41,240 nt of DNA from assembly GCA_031262525.1 (NCBI GenBank), contig JAISHM010000015.1, forward strand, positions 1-41,240. The letters are read 5' to 3'. Position numbers and translations under genes: made by a program. Of this stretch, positions 16,977-26,852 are shown piece after piece. The DNA comes from Rickettsiales bacterium (lineage in GTDB: Bacteria; Pseudomonadota; Alphaproteobacteria; Rs-D84). Position 1 is the stretch's first letter; every line of letters begins with the position of its first letter. The notes beneath the pieces were generated by a model. It saw only the letters and a list, made by a program, of their open reading frames with translations, did not search any database and was not told the origin of the DNA.

Positions 16977-19900
16977 TAATTACGACCTTGCATCATTGCC
17001 AATATTTCGGCTTTTCGTCCTAATTTTTTTTGTTTAATATCACGCAATTTTTTTGACCCATTTTGGAATTTTTCTTTCTTAGATTCAGTGTATGTATTCT
17101 TTTCTGGTGATTCTGGCAATTGTTCAGTATCACGTGTTTCTATTGTTTCAGTTTTTGGTTTTTCTTGTATGGGTTCTGCGTATGTTTTTGTTTCTGATAA
17201 TTCTGTTTTTTCTTTTTCAGCCTTAGACTTTTCATTCTTAGAATAATCAGGTTTATACGGCACAGGTTGATATAAATATGATTTATCCCCCAGTAAATCC
17301 ATACCACCCAATTCTTGGATTCGTTTCATCAGCGCATCATCTTTTTGTTGCAATTCCGAATCCTGATATTTGCCGCCATAATTTTTTGTACCTGGATGTT
17401 CTTTTTGTTGTCGCAAGCTCACTAATTCTTCTATTGCATTTTGTAAATCATAACGATGATATGCATCGGCCTTGGCCGCGTTCAAGACACTATCATTTGG
17501 ACGCCCAAGTTTATTCAACAAAGTTTGCAATTTTTGTTTGATATCTTTTTGTTGCGCCCATAGTTTATCGGCTTCGGACTTTTTGAGTCCTGGCTTTTGG
17601 CGTTTTTGTTCGATATCCACAATTTGCTTTTCCCACAGGTCCAGATTATTCGCCTGGGCACGGGTTATTTCCATAACCTTACCACGTCCAAATTTATGCC
17701 CCTGTATTTTATCTTTTTGTTGCCGAGCCTCATACTCCGCGCGATACTTTTTATCTTTTTCACTCAGATTAGTCGGGTCTTTTGCGTCATCGCCCAGCGT
17801 CCGTTTTTTTGTTGTTTTTTTCTGTTGTGTTGGCGTTTGTTTTACTTCTTCATACTCGACATCTTCGATATGCTCTGGCAATTGCTTTCTCACAGGGGCT
17901 TCGGGTAATTGTTTTTGACCGGCGTGTTCTGGCAACGCTATAATTTCTGGTAATTCCAGTTGTTTTGTTCTGGTTACTTCGGGCAACTCTATAACATTTG
18001 GCTGTTGTTGTTTTTCCTCGATATGCTCTGGTAATGCCAAGGTTTCTTCGTGCGCCGGTAATTGTTTTTGCTCTTCTTGCACTTTTTCTGGTGCTTTTTC
18101 CGGCACTTTTTCTGGTGCTTTTTCTGGTGCTTTTTCTGGTACTTTTTCAACTGGCTTACCCTCTATCCTATCCAGCAAAGCACCCGCGCGGTCCCGCAAC
18201 TGCGCAAATTCTTGCTTGGTTTCTGGGGCATAATTACCCAGCATACCCAGACCATAAGGGGTTTCAACCGGTGTATAGGTTGTTGTTTCAAACGGTTGCA
18301 TTGCCTGACCAGAGCCCTCCATCACGGTTCTTGTTTGCACATTTTGGAATTCGTGATTTTGGGGATTCGCTTCATTATACGCGTCTATACTCGCGCCCAT
18401 CGCGCCCCGTCCCGCAAATCCACCACCAATAACCGCGGCAGCATTCGCCAATGACCAAGTTAATGCTTCTTTGGTTCCCAAACCGCTGGCCTTTGCGTCT
18501 TTATAAGTCGCAATCGCATTGGTCGCGCCCCCCAGCGCCATAGACCCCGCCCCCAATGCCATCGCCGCCTGGGATAATCCGGACGCACCAAAAATCATTG
18601 CGATTGACGCCAATGCGGTCGTCCCCATCGACGCCATCATACGTTTATCTTTCAGAAAAGCCTTTATTCCCGCAGGTTTCCCAGCAGCCTTTTGTGCCTT
18701 GCGCCATTTACGAACCTGGACCGCGCCATTTGCAATTCCCAGTGTAATACCAATTGCCGCCATGGACATTGCCAAACTGATGCCCGCCGTTGCCGCCGCC
18801 GCCGCCGCAATACCAGTTATCGCCGCCGACACCAAAAACGCACTGCCGAATCCTTTCAGAATACGGGTAAACATTTTTATTCGCGCTTTACGCTTATCAA
18901 TTTTGTTATTATTCGCGAAACGTGTATCTTTATGCTTATCAATATCCTCGATAGGCTTGAACATTTTTCCAAACAAAGCCCCCGCCATTGGCGCATTATC
19001 TTTTAATTTTGATTTTAACCGACCCGCCATTCCCGCGGTTTGATTTACCTGGGCATCCAACGCCGCGTTATATCCGTCGTCAGAAATATATCCGCCTTCT
19101 TTGGACATACCAGTAATAAAATTATTCAGAAATTTTTTATCGGTAAATTTTTCCGGTTCTTCGCCAGCAACCTTACCCACCCTGTCCGCGGATGAAATTT
19201 CGAACAACTTAAACGGGATTCTGTCCTCGATATCGGATTGCAATTTTTTATCGGTTATTTTATTGTTCGGCGACGATACATTTTGCATAACGACATCTGT
19301 CCGCGCCAACTGGATAATACGACCCAGACGGCTGTCCGCCGCCAGTTTATAACCTTTTTTATATTCTGCCGAAGGCTTCCCCTGTAAATCCTTGAACTGG
19401 GGAATTACATTTCCATCCGCGTCCAAAAATTTATATTTTGATATCAAACTCATTGTTTTATCGGACACCTTAAACGAGTCCGTACGCTTCATCAGATTAT
19501 CCCAATGTTTTGCCAATTTCGGCGCATCGTCGGATTTTAATTTATCCATACCCCATTGTTGGTCGTATTGTTTTATAAACTCTTCCAAACTTGCCTTATT
19601 CTTGCCGATTTGTTTAATTTTTTCCTTGTCTTCCTGAACATCCAAATCAGGCTGACGCGCGTCAAACATTTTGTTATAACCATCATAAACATCCGCAATG
19701 TTTGTCGTGTCCGCAAAATAATACCCAGAATTAGTCGCGAAATCCGCATTCAAACCATCCATTCGCGCACCCAATTTTTCCAGACGCGCCGTCAATGTCG
19801 TTTTATCTACTGATTTATCATTTTTGATTTTGTCCCTTGTCGCGGTATAAGCATTTGCCAATGTCGCAGGTGGCGCCATATTAAACAATTCATCGTTATC

Positions 19901-20614
19901 TATAATCTTGTCAATAAACTTTTCAGAAAATTCTGATGCCTGTTTTTCGTCTAAATCTTTGATTTTTCCAATAACTTCGGATATTGTTTTTTCATCAGTC
20001 TTTTTATGGTCGACCGCACTGATTAAACCCATATCCAGATAAACATCCATCGCAACGCGGTCCAACATATACTGATTCTTATCAGAATAAGGCGAACGAA
20101 TCCGCATTTTTTCCAGGTCATTTTTAATTTCTTCTACTTGCTCTATACTGATTTTTGTTTCGGGCTGCTGTTGTGATTGTGATTGTTGTTGTCGCCCTGG
20201 ATTTGTATTTTCATTTTGCGCGACTGGGTTATTTAATTCCGCTGTATTTTCTGTATTATTTTCTGCTGCGTCTTGCGCGTCTTGCATTTCCTGCCCATTT
20301 TTTTCTTCGGCGATTTCTGCGGCATTTGCATAATCATCCAGTATCCCCAGAAATTTTTGTATAACCTGTTCCCCCGCCATGGTGAAGTGCACCTTTTGGT
20401 CGGTGTTCGCGCCATATTCTGTCCCAAATAATTCCAGATAACGAACAAATTCTTTCAACGCGGCGGGTTCCAGCGTCAAATTATCCGATGCAAAATCATT
20501 TAATGTCTGCTGTTGTTGGTCCCACAACGCATTCGCCACGTCCGAGCCCTTATCCTGGGCCTCGAGTTGACCTATGGCGTTTTTAATTTTTTCCAATGTT
20601 AAAATGTCAGCCAT
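16976..20614 (-). CDS. Very large uncharacterised protein with hydrophobic Ala/Gly-rich core and PEK / LPE repeats
   Basis: Single ORF; start placed at MADILTLEK (20614) behind AAAGGGAAAGAG; EKVPEKAPEKAPEKVPEKAPEK and LPEHIEE...LPEVT...LPEIIALPEH. Confidence 0.85.
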   Translation of the reverse strand: MADILTLEKIKNAIGQLEAQDKGSDVANALWDQQQQTLNDFASDNLTLEPAALKEFVRYLELFGTEYGANTDQKVHFTMAGEQVIQKFLGILDDYANAAEIAEEKNGQEMQDAQDAAENNTENTAELNNPVAQNENTNPGRQQQSQSQQQPETKISIEQVEEIKNDLEKMRIRSPYSDKNQYMLDRVAMDVYLDMGLISAVDHKKTDEKTISEVIGKIKDLDEKQASEFSEKFIDKIIDNDELFNMAPPATLANAYTATRDKIKNDKSVDKTTLTARLEKLGARMDGLNADFATNSGYYFADTTNIADVYDGYNKMFDARQPDLDVQEDKEKIKQIGKNKASLEEFIKQYDQQWGMDKLKSDDAPKLAKHWDNLMKRTDSFKVSDKTMSLISKYKFLDADGNVIPQFKDLQGKPSAEYKKGYKLAADSRLGRIIQLARTDVVMQNVSSPNNKITDKKLQSDIEDRIPFKLFEISSADRVGKVAGEEPEKFTDKKFLNNFITGMSKEGGYISDDGYNAALDAQVNQTAGMAGRLKSKLKDNAPMAGALFGKMFKPIEDIDKHKDTRFANNNKIDKRKARIKMFTRILKGFGSAFLVSAAITGIAAAAAATAGISLAMSMAAIGITLGIANGAVQVRKWRKAQKAAGKPAGIKAFLKDKRMMASMGTTALASIAMIFGASGLSQAAMALGAGSMALGGATNAIATYKDAKASGLGTKEALTWSLANAAAVIGGGFAGRGAMGASIDAYNEANPQNHEFQNVQTRTVMEGSGQAMQPFETTTYTPVETPYGLGMLGNYAPETKQEFAQLRDRAGALLDRIEGKPVEKVPEKAPEKAPEKVPEKAPEKVQEEQKQLPAHEETLALPEHIEEKQQQPNVIELPEVTRTKQLELPEIIALPEHAGQKQLPEAPVRKQLPEHIEDVEYEEVKQTPTQQKKTTKKRTLGDDAKDPTNLSEKDKKYRAEYEARQQKDKIQGHKFGRGKVMEITRAQANNLDLWEKQIVDIEQKRQKPGLKKSEADKLWAQQKDIKQKLQTLLNKLGRPNDSVLNAAKADAYHRYDLQNAIEELVSLRQQKEHPGTKNYGGKYQDSELQQKDDALMKRIQELGGMDLLGDKSYLYQPVPYKPDYSKNEKSKAEKEKTELSETKTYAEPIQEKPKTETIETRDTEQLPESPEKNTYTESKKEKFQNGSKKLRDIKQKKLGRKAEILAMMQGRN
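18080..18155. repeat. 12-bp tandem repeat (GCTTTTTCTGGT) encoding PEKx units
   Basis: About six imperfect copies inside the large CDS. Confidence 0.85.
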
Positions 20615-20761
20615 CTCTTTCCCTTTAATTATCATATAATTTTATCATATTTTTGTATTTTAGACAAACACTATTACAACAACGATAGATTTATAAAATC
20701 GTGCTTGTAAAACCCAATATAATCCATTAAAATCGTCGTAATAAAATACAAAGGAAGTTAA

Positions 20762-21115
20762 ATGAGATTATTAAAAGGCTTTATCACGGCGGGTTTCATA
20801 ATGCTGGTCGGCGTGGCATGCGCGACATCAAAACAAAGTATTGAAATTTTTTATTCGCCGACCTGCCCACATTGTCATCACGCCATGGAATGGATTGACG
20901 GCGAATTGACCGACCAGTATAAAAATTTAGATATAAAAAAAAGAAATGTGATGCGGGGCGATAACCTGGACTTATTTCGTAATGCTATGAAAAAATGCGG
21001 CTATACATCTGGCGCAATTCCGGTGATTATTGTAAATAACGATAAATGTTTCCAGGGTTATTCTGCGCGTATAAACTCTGATATTATAAAAGCATTGGGG
21101 CCAGTAAAAAAATAA
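20762..21115 (+). CDS. Exported thioredoxin/glutaredoxin-like protein (CPHC)
   Basis: Signal peptide, then IEIFYSPTCPHCHHAMEWID...GAIPVIIVNNDKCFQGYS. Confidence 0.75.
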   Translation: MRLLKGFITAGFIMLVGVACATSKQSIEIFYSPTCPHCHHAMEWIDGELTDQYKNLDIKKRNVMRGDNLDLFRNAMKKCGYTSGAIPVIIVNNDKCFQGYSARINSDIIKALGPVKK

Positions 21116-21819
21116 TGTTTGATTTAACAATTATGGATTATGTTTATATTGGCATATTGCTGGTTTCAACAATATGGGCATCTGTGCGTGGCGGGGTTTA
21201 TGAAACGGTTGCGACGATTTCATGGATTGCGGCGGCGCTGATGGCGCGATTTGTATCACCCCTATTGGACGGGTTATTCCAGGGTTGGTTTAATCTTTCT
21301 GAATCAACGATTGGGTCTTTGGTTGCATCGTATTTTATTGTATTTTTTGTTATCTTGGTGTTATTTGGTTTTATCAACCAAAAATTGCGCGACAAGGTTC
21401 AAGATAGTATGTTAAATGTTACAGACCACGCGTTTGGGATTGTATTCGGAATTATACGCGCGGTTGCGGTGATGGGCCTGGTGTATTGGGTTATGTTGTG
21501 GTATTATTCGGATATGGTTATGCCGAATTATCTGGCAAATGCGCGGACGCGTCCGGTTATGCAATTGGCTGCGGATAAGATTTTTGACTGGTTTATACCG
21601 GGGCAAAATAAATTACTGGAAAATGATATGGCAACCACAACAATCAACGCCGACAGCGGGAAACTATATAAAAACCTAGTCAATCCGGCGGTCAAAAAAT
21701 CTGACAGCGTTGAAAAAAACGATGGTATAAAATTACCAAAAAATGACGAGGTTGGATATCGCGAATCAGAACGTAAAGCGCTGGATAATCAGTTATTAAA
21801 GATAGAATCAAAGGAGTAA
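21115..21819 (+). CDS. CvpA family membrane protein
   Basis: MDYVYIGILLVSTIWASVRGGVYETVATISWIAAALMARF; RDKVQDSMLNVTDHAFGIVFGIIRAVAVMGL. Confidence 0.85.
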   Translation: MFDLTIMDYVYIGILLVSTIWASVRGGVYETVATISWIAAALMARFVSPLLDGLFQGWFNLSESTIGSLVASYFIVFFVILVLFGFINQKLRDKVQDSMLNVTDHAFGIVFGIIRAVAVMGLVYWVMLWYYSDMVMPNYLANARTRPVMQLAADKIFDWFIPGQNKLLENDMATTTINADSGKLYKNLVNPAVKKSDSVEKNDGIKLPKNDEVGYRESERKALDNQLLKIESKE

Positions 21820-21822
21820 AAA

Positions 21823-22254
21823 ATGAAAAAACTTTTTATATTGGGAATGTGTGGGTTGATTGCGGCGTGCACGACTACTACATTTATGCCTTATGACGGG
21901 GCCAAAATTGAAATGGGCACTGGCGGCTTTGCGGAAACGATGATTGATGGGATGAGTTTTTACCAATCTGGATTGCCCGCAAATAAAGATTGCAAAACAA
22001 TTGGTCAGGTTTCAACCGATGTGCAGCCTGGTGGATTTTTCAAGACCAGTCGCGACCCGATTTATCGTGCAGTTGCTGACAAAGCAGTTCCCCAGGGGGG
22101 CAACACTGCGGTCTTGTTGAAACGCGACGAAAGAGTTTCAGGCAGCACAACAAATTACACTGGCGCTGGATATAAAATTATTGGTATTGGCACATCGTCC
22201 AGCACAAACGAATACGAAGAATTTAATACATTTATGATTTATAATTGTAAATAA
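21823..22254 (+). CDS. Putative lipoprotein
   Basis: MKKLFILGMCGLIAACTTTT lipobox. Confidence 0.75.
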   Translation: MKKLFILGMCGLIAACTTTTFMPYDGAKIEMGTGGFAETMIDGMSFYQSGLPANKDCKTIGQVSTDVQPGGFFKTSRDPIYRAVADKAVPQGGNTAVLLKRDERVSGSTTNYTGAGYKIIGIGTSSSTNEYEEFNTFMIYNCK

Positions 22255-22283
22255 AAAATCGCCGCACCGCGGCGATTTTTTAT
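22255..22283 (+). terminator. Rho-independent terminator
   Basis: AAAATCGCCGCACCGCGGCGATTTTTTATT. Confidence 0.8.
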
Positions 22284-22527
22284 TACAGGCGGTGTTTGTA
22301 AGGGGGCAGATATAAAAATCCAGCAAAGCCGCTGTGTGTATAGTGTTCGGGTGATTGGTGCGCTTGTTATTCTTGATGATTCTTTATAAAAATTTGCCGG
22401 TGTATTTTGGAAAAAGACATAATCACGCCACGAATTTTAGACACAATTCCGACATAATCGTGTAAGTTTTTCTTGTGTTTATTAGCAATTTGCTTGATAA
22501 TTATTTCTAATACAGATAGGAATAATT

Positions 22528-22959
22528 ATGTCAAAAGAAAGTATAAACATTGGCATTGCAGGCGAACATCTTGTCATTGCTAAATTATCAGAATTGGGTT
22601 TTGTTGTATCAAATACAGAAAAGAATACCGAGGCAATAGATGTTTTGGCTTGTTATCCAGAAACCATGAAGACATTTGCTATACAAGTAAAAACTACTTC
22701 TAATCAGAAAGATTGGCTTTTAGGAAAAAAGAACGAGAATCTTATTCATAAAAATTTCTTTTATGTTTTTGTAAAAATAACGAAAACTATACCTGAATTT
22801 TATGTTGTGCCAAGTAGCATTGTGGCGAATAACATATCTGAAAATCATAAAAATTGGTTATCTGCGCCTGGAAAAAACGGACAAAAGCACAATGATAGTG
22901 GCATACGAACATTTCTGCCGGATATTGAATACAAAGATAATTGGGGCGTATTAAAATAA
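22528..22959 (+). CDS. PD-(D/E)XK nuclease-superfamily-like protein
   Basis: IGIAGEHLVIAKLSELGFVVSNTEKNTEAIDVLACYPETMKTFAIQVKTTS. Confidence 0.6.
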   Translation: MSKESINIGIAGEHLVIAKLSELGFVVSNTEKNTEAIDVLACYPETMKTFAIQVKTTSNQKDWLLGKKNENLIHKNFFYVFVKITKTIPEFYVVPSSIVANNISENHKNWLSAPGKNGQKHNDSGIRTFLPDIEYKDNWGVLK

Positions 22960-22960
22960 C

Positions 22961-23752
22961 TTACGCATAAATTTCATTCTCAAAACGCATCATAATTTCA
23001 TACAAATCATCTGGGATATATTTTCGTGCCGCATCTCTCATCCAATCTGGCACGCCGTAATAAGCCTCTGCCACCGCACCAGTTATTGCGCCGATTGTAT
23101 CGGAATCACCACCAATAGAAATTGCATTTCGGATTGCGTCTTCATAAGATTCTGATTCTATAAAACATTCCAACGCTTGTGGAACAGTGCCTTGACAAGA
23201 ACCGTCCCAACCATAGTTTTGCTGTAAATAATCAACATCAAAACATAAATCATAATAATCTTTAATAATGTGCCGTGATATTTCATCCTTTGTCGCACCC
23301 ATTCGTGCCATAAATACCGCAACTGCTGTTGCCTCTGCTCCTTTAATGCCTTCTATATGGTCATGGCTGACTGATGTAACCAAATACGAAAGTCGTTTGA
23401 CGTCTGATAAAGTTGTACCTACATATCCGCACGCGCTGACACGCATTGCGGCACCATTACCCCAACTATCCACCGGTTCTGGATTTTCAGCCTGCAACCA
23501 CCGCGCGAATCTGAATCCATAACCAGAATTTGGATATCTGCGCCCCAATTCTTGCATAGATTTAATAGTTTCCGTCTGTAAATCAGATTTATTGATTTTA
23601 GAATTTAACAAGGCTTGCGCGACAGCAATTGTCATAACGGAGTCATCAGTTATGAAACCATGTCCGTCTAAAAATGGAAAATCTTTCGTTTTTATATTAT
23701 TGAATTCATAAATTGAACCAACTATATCACCGATAATCGCACCCCAGAGCAT
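22961..23752 (-). CDS. ADP-ribosylglycohydrolase family protein
   Basis: MLWGAIIGDIVGSIYEF...FITDDSVMTIAVAQALL...ISIGGDSDTIGAITGAVAEAYYG. Confidence 0.9.
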   Translation of the reverse strand: MLWGAIIGDIVGSIYEFNNIKTKDFPFLDGHGFITDDSVMTIAVAQALLNSKINKSDLQTETIKSMQELGRRYPNSGYGFRFARWLQAENPEPVDSWGNGAAMRVSACGYVGTTLSDVKRLSYLVTSVSHDHIEGIKGAEATAVAVFMARMGATKDEISRHIIKDYYDLCFDVDYLQQNYGWDGSCQGTVPQALECFIESESYEDAIRNAISIGGDSDTIGAITGAVAEAYYGVPDWMRDAARKYIPDDLYEIMMRFENEIYA

Positions 23753-23763
23753 TGTTTATCCTT

Positions 23764-24687
23764 TTAATTATCATTATATCCAAATTCACGCGTGTGCAAA
23801 ACTTCTTTCCAATAACTTTCGCGTTGTAATGCTTTTTCTTTTCCGTTTTCTGTTTTAGGGAAAGTTTCAATTATTGCATATTGGAAATTGTCTTTTACAT
23901 AATCAATACCTTTGGTTTTAACCAATTCTTTTAATCTTTTATTCGGATAATCACTGGAAGTTTCATACCCATTTTTCAGATATACAGACCAACGTCCGAA
24001 AATACCATCTTCGCCGTAAGCAGACCCCACGTATTGTTTTCCGTTTTTTGTATCGGTTATAACATAAACGCCATAGACACTTGATAACGCAGTTTTCCAT
24101 TCATTATTTTTTATGCTGTGTTTTAATTCTAAATATGATTTACAAACATTTTCATATCCTGGAAATTCGTCCCCAGTGGTTAAATAATGTTCTGATAAAA
24201 TTTCGCGAACTTGCACAGAGTTTACAATTTCCGTTGATGTATAGAAAAATTGTTGAGGTTTGTTTTTCCAATCAACAATAACACGACCAGCAAATTTATC
24301 ATATTCTGGCAAATTTTTAACACGCGCATATTTGAATGAGCGTCCAGTAAGTTTATTAAATCCGTCCATACAATTATCAGTATCTATAATGTCGGAAGCC
24401 CCAACAAACAACCATTTATCAGGTTCTGCAATTTTTATAAATTGGAATACAATATCATTATTTTGCAGGCGTTTCTTGGATTCTGAACCCATAGAAAGAA
24501 TTTCTTGATTCCACCCAGGGGTTTGGTTTATGTACATTTCCTTATAACTACAATGAACAACATTCCCTGGCTCAATCTCGTCATTCCAAGAAGTATTAAA
24601 GCGTAATTTTATCCGCTTTCCAGGGTGTGTCTGCAATAATTTATCAAAATTGAAAATATCTGCTAATAAAATCATGGGGAACTCCAT
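23764..24687 (-). CDS. GIY-YIG nuclease-domain protein with uncharacterised N-terminal domain
   Basis: C-terminal YGVYVITDTKNGKQYVGSAYGEDGIFGRWSVYLKNGY...; alternative start 24675. Confidence 0.75.
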   Translation of the reverse strand: MEFPMILLADIFNFDKLLQTHPGKRIKLRFNTSWNDEIEPGNVVHCSYKEMYINQTPGWNQEILSMGSESKKRLQNNDIVFQFIKIAEPDKWLFVGASDIIDTDNCMDGFNKLTGRSFKYARVKNLPEYDKFAGRVIVDWKNKPQQFFYTSTEIVNSVQVREILSEHYLTTGDEFPGYENVCKSYLELKHSIKNNEWKTALSSVYGVYVITDTKNGKQYVGSAYGEDGIFGRWSVYLKNGYETSSDYPNKRLKELVKTKGIDYVKDNFQYAIIETFPKTENGKEKALQRESYWKEVLHTREFGYNDN

Positions 24688-24751
24688 TTTTCATATCTAC
24701 ATTATTACATACAAATACAAAAATTCAATCTGTAAAATATACTACCCAAAC

Positions 24752-24834
24752 ACAACCCAGATACAACCCAAGTGGTTGGGTTGTGCGATTTTTTGGCGGG
24801 AATCTGGCAAAACACCCCCGATTTATACAACCCA
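24752..24834. repeat. ACAACCCA repeats (four copies, one inverted) with a 9-bp hairpin
   Basis: 24752-24759, 24763-24770, inverted 24777-24784, 24827-24834; ACAACCCAA-GTGG-TTGGGTTGT. Confidence 0.75.
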
Positions 24835-25214
24835 AAATAAAATTGCTGTCTAGGCAGGTGGCGGGGTCGCAATTACCCACGATGCATAATTTTCACAAAG
24901 TACCTTTATATTTTTTCGCGCGCGGCAATACGCTTTCTGTTTATTGTCTGTTCCGTATCTGATACAATTCTGATAGGTTTCTGTTCAGAATTGATTACGG
25001 GCTTGCGCATGCAGATTGGTGGCGGGGCAAAATCCGGCGGAGCAAAAATTGGCGGGTCAAGCCAGCCGACCCGCCACTTAAAACCGCAGAACTCCGCAAT
25101 AAAATCGCCCTGTGGCGGGTGGCGGGGCAAAATTGAAACGAAAGCCTAGATACCCCTCGGGGTCGCCTTTACCCCCGTGTGCCGTGTGCGTCAAAGTACC
25201 TTTACGCGCGGGCG

Positions 25215-25835
25215 CTATTTGTAAAACTTCTTTTCCTGTTCTATCCAGCCCCGCAGTTGCATAATCGTCATTTTTGCCCCATAGCATTTATATTTCAAAG
25301 AATTTAATGCCCTGACACACAAAGCATCTGGATACACCGCCGTCATAGTTTGCAAAGCGTCATCTTTATCAAAATTAAAATCGTCGTTGATTTCATAAGT
25401 TTTTGGCGCATTGGCATTCATTGTTTTGGCGAGTCCGTTCGTCAAAGCAAATGCACGCGCCGCCATTTCTTTATTCTTTTCTTTTTCATTATTATTTTCA
25501 ATTTCACTTTCTTTACTATTTTCTTTACCAACAGACGCGGGCGGTTTCTGTTCGGAATCTGTTCCATTTCTGATAGCGTTCTGATTGGATTCTGATTCAG
25601 TTCTGTTATCGTTCTGTTCAGAATCCCATCTGGCTTGACGATTTTTAGATAGGGTTTCACATCGCCTCTGATACTTTTCTGTATCGCGGTCAATTTGCTT
25701 TTTCATAAATCGCCAAAGTGGCAATTCACTTTGATAATCGGGATAGCCCAAAATGCACATCAGAATTTCCGCCTTGTCCGCATCGGGCAATCCGACCACT
25801 AAATCCACCCATTCGGGATTGATAAGGATTTTCAT
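25215..25835 (-). CDS. DUF6291-like plasmid/phage protein
   Basis: MKILINPEWVDLVVGLPDADKAEILMCILGYPDYQSELPLWRFMKKQIDRDTEKYQRRCE; low-complexity linker. Confidence 0.6.
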   Translation of the reverse strand: MKILINPEWVDLVVGLPDADKAEILMCILGYPDYQSELPLWRFMKKQIDRDTEKYQRRCETLSKNRQARWDSEQNDNRTESESNQNAIRNGTDSEQKPPASVGKENSKESEIENNNEKEKNKEMAARAFALTNGLAKTMNANAPKTYEINDDFNFDKDDALQTMTAVYPDALCVRALNSLKYKCYGAKMTIMQLRGWIEQEKKFYK

Positions 25836-25848
25836 ATCGCACCCCCAT

Positions 25849-26073
25849 TTATTTTGCCTGTGCGTAATTTTCCGTTCCGCGATAAGTTTGGGATTTTTCA
25901 AATTCGGCAAGCGCGTCTTTACGATAGACAATTCGCCCAACGCGTTTAATATACGCCGGACCGACACCCAGCGAACGCCATTTTTGCAAAGTGTTGCGTT
26001 TCATACCCCAAAGGGTTGCAAGTTCCGCCTCGGTCAAATAATTTTCCGGTGCAAATAAGTTTTCTGTGTTCAT
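25849..26073 (-). CDS. AlpA/excisionase-like helix-turn-helix protein
   Basis: NYLTEAELATLWGMKRNTLQKWRSLGVGPAYIKRVGRIVYRKDALAEFE. Confidence 0.8.
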   Translation of the reverse strand: MNTENLFAPENYLTEAELATLWGMKRNTLQKWRSLGVGPAYIKRVGRIVYRKDALAEFEKSQTYRGTENYAQAK

Positions 26074-26341
26074 AACATACTCCTTTCTAGTTTTGGCGCG
26101 TCCATTACAGCCGCACACGATTACATACAAAGAATGCCCGATTTTTCAGGGCTTGTAAATATGACGAATTTTGCATTTGATTGTAATGTTGTAGTATCGT
26201 GTATCAGGTTGTCTGTTTTGATAGTATATTTTATGATTTTTCTGAATTGCGAAAATGTCTGAATTATGATTAAAATGTCAGAGTTCTGCGGGACACGGGA
26301 CACATAGGAACATACTCCTTTGATTACAAATTGTCCCAAAA

Positions 26342-26365
26342 AGAGTGGCGGAAATCCGCCACTCT
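26342..26365 (-). terminator. Terminator hairpin downstream of 26406-26843
   Basis: AGAGTGGCGGA-AA-TCCGCCACTCT, T-run on the minus strand. Confidence 0.75.
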
Positions 26366-26405
26366 GTAATTATTTGCATAGATTTGTATTTAGCGAGTGA
26401 AAAAA

Positions 26406-26843
26406 TTACACCGAATCGGGGTCAATTTCTGAATCTTTTTCCAGCAAGTTTTCCAAGATTGTATTTTCAATATCGTCAATATGATACATCAAGGTGCGGT
26501 ATTTCATATCAACGATTTTTGCAATTTTGGTTTTCTCCATATTCGCATAAACCAGCCATATAATTTTGCGGTCGGTGATACTGGGTAACCATTCCAACCA
26601 GCGCACCGCAACTTCCATAAGAATATCAAGATTATGTCGGTCTGGAACTTCGTGCCCGATGCCCACAATTGGCATAGCGTCTTCGGTCAGGCGATGCAGC
26701 CAGTCATAATTTGTGGAACAAGTGCTTGGCCAAGCATTACGAAGGGCGGCGCGTTCATCAGGGTTCATATAAGCATCGGCGGCAACCGCGTCATTCATAG
26801 CATAAGTAATTCTTTCTCTGGTCCAAACTTTTTTCGCCGGCAT
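26406..26843 (-). CDS. Plasmid/phage-type HTH protein (DUF6362-like)
   Basis: MPAKKVWTRERITYAMNDAVAADAYMNPDERAALRNAWP...IIWLVYANMEKTKIAKIVDMKYRTLMYHID. Confidence 0.5.
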   Translation of the reverse strand: MPAKKVWTRERITYAMNDAVAADAYMNPDERAALRNAWPSTCSTNYDWLHRLTEDAMPIVGIGHEVPDRHNLDILMEVAVRWLEWLPSITDRKIIWLVYANMEKTKIAKIVDMKYRTLMYHIDDIENTILENLLEKDSEIDPDSV

Positions 26844-26852
26844 AGGATATCC

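Noticed and set aside
18080-18155. Non-coding tandem repeat element
   Set aside because: It is in-frame coding repeat (PEKx) in the large CDS.
17472-18454. Several plus-strand ORFs opposite the 1219-codon gene
   Set aside because: Phe/Leu-rich shadow translations of the PEK/LPE repeats with no RBS.
24906-25287. Minus-strand ORFs of 74 and 69 aa
   Set aside because: Lie in a repeat-rich decayed segment, mutually overlapping and without convincing starts; treated as remnants.
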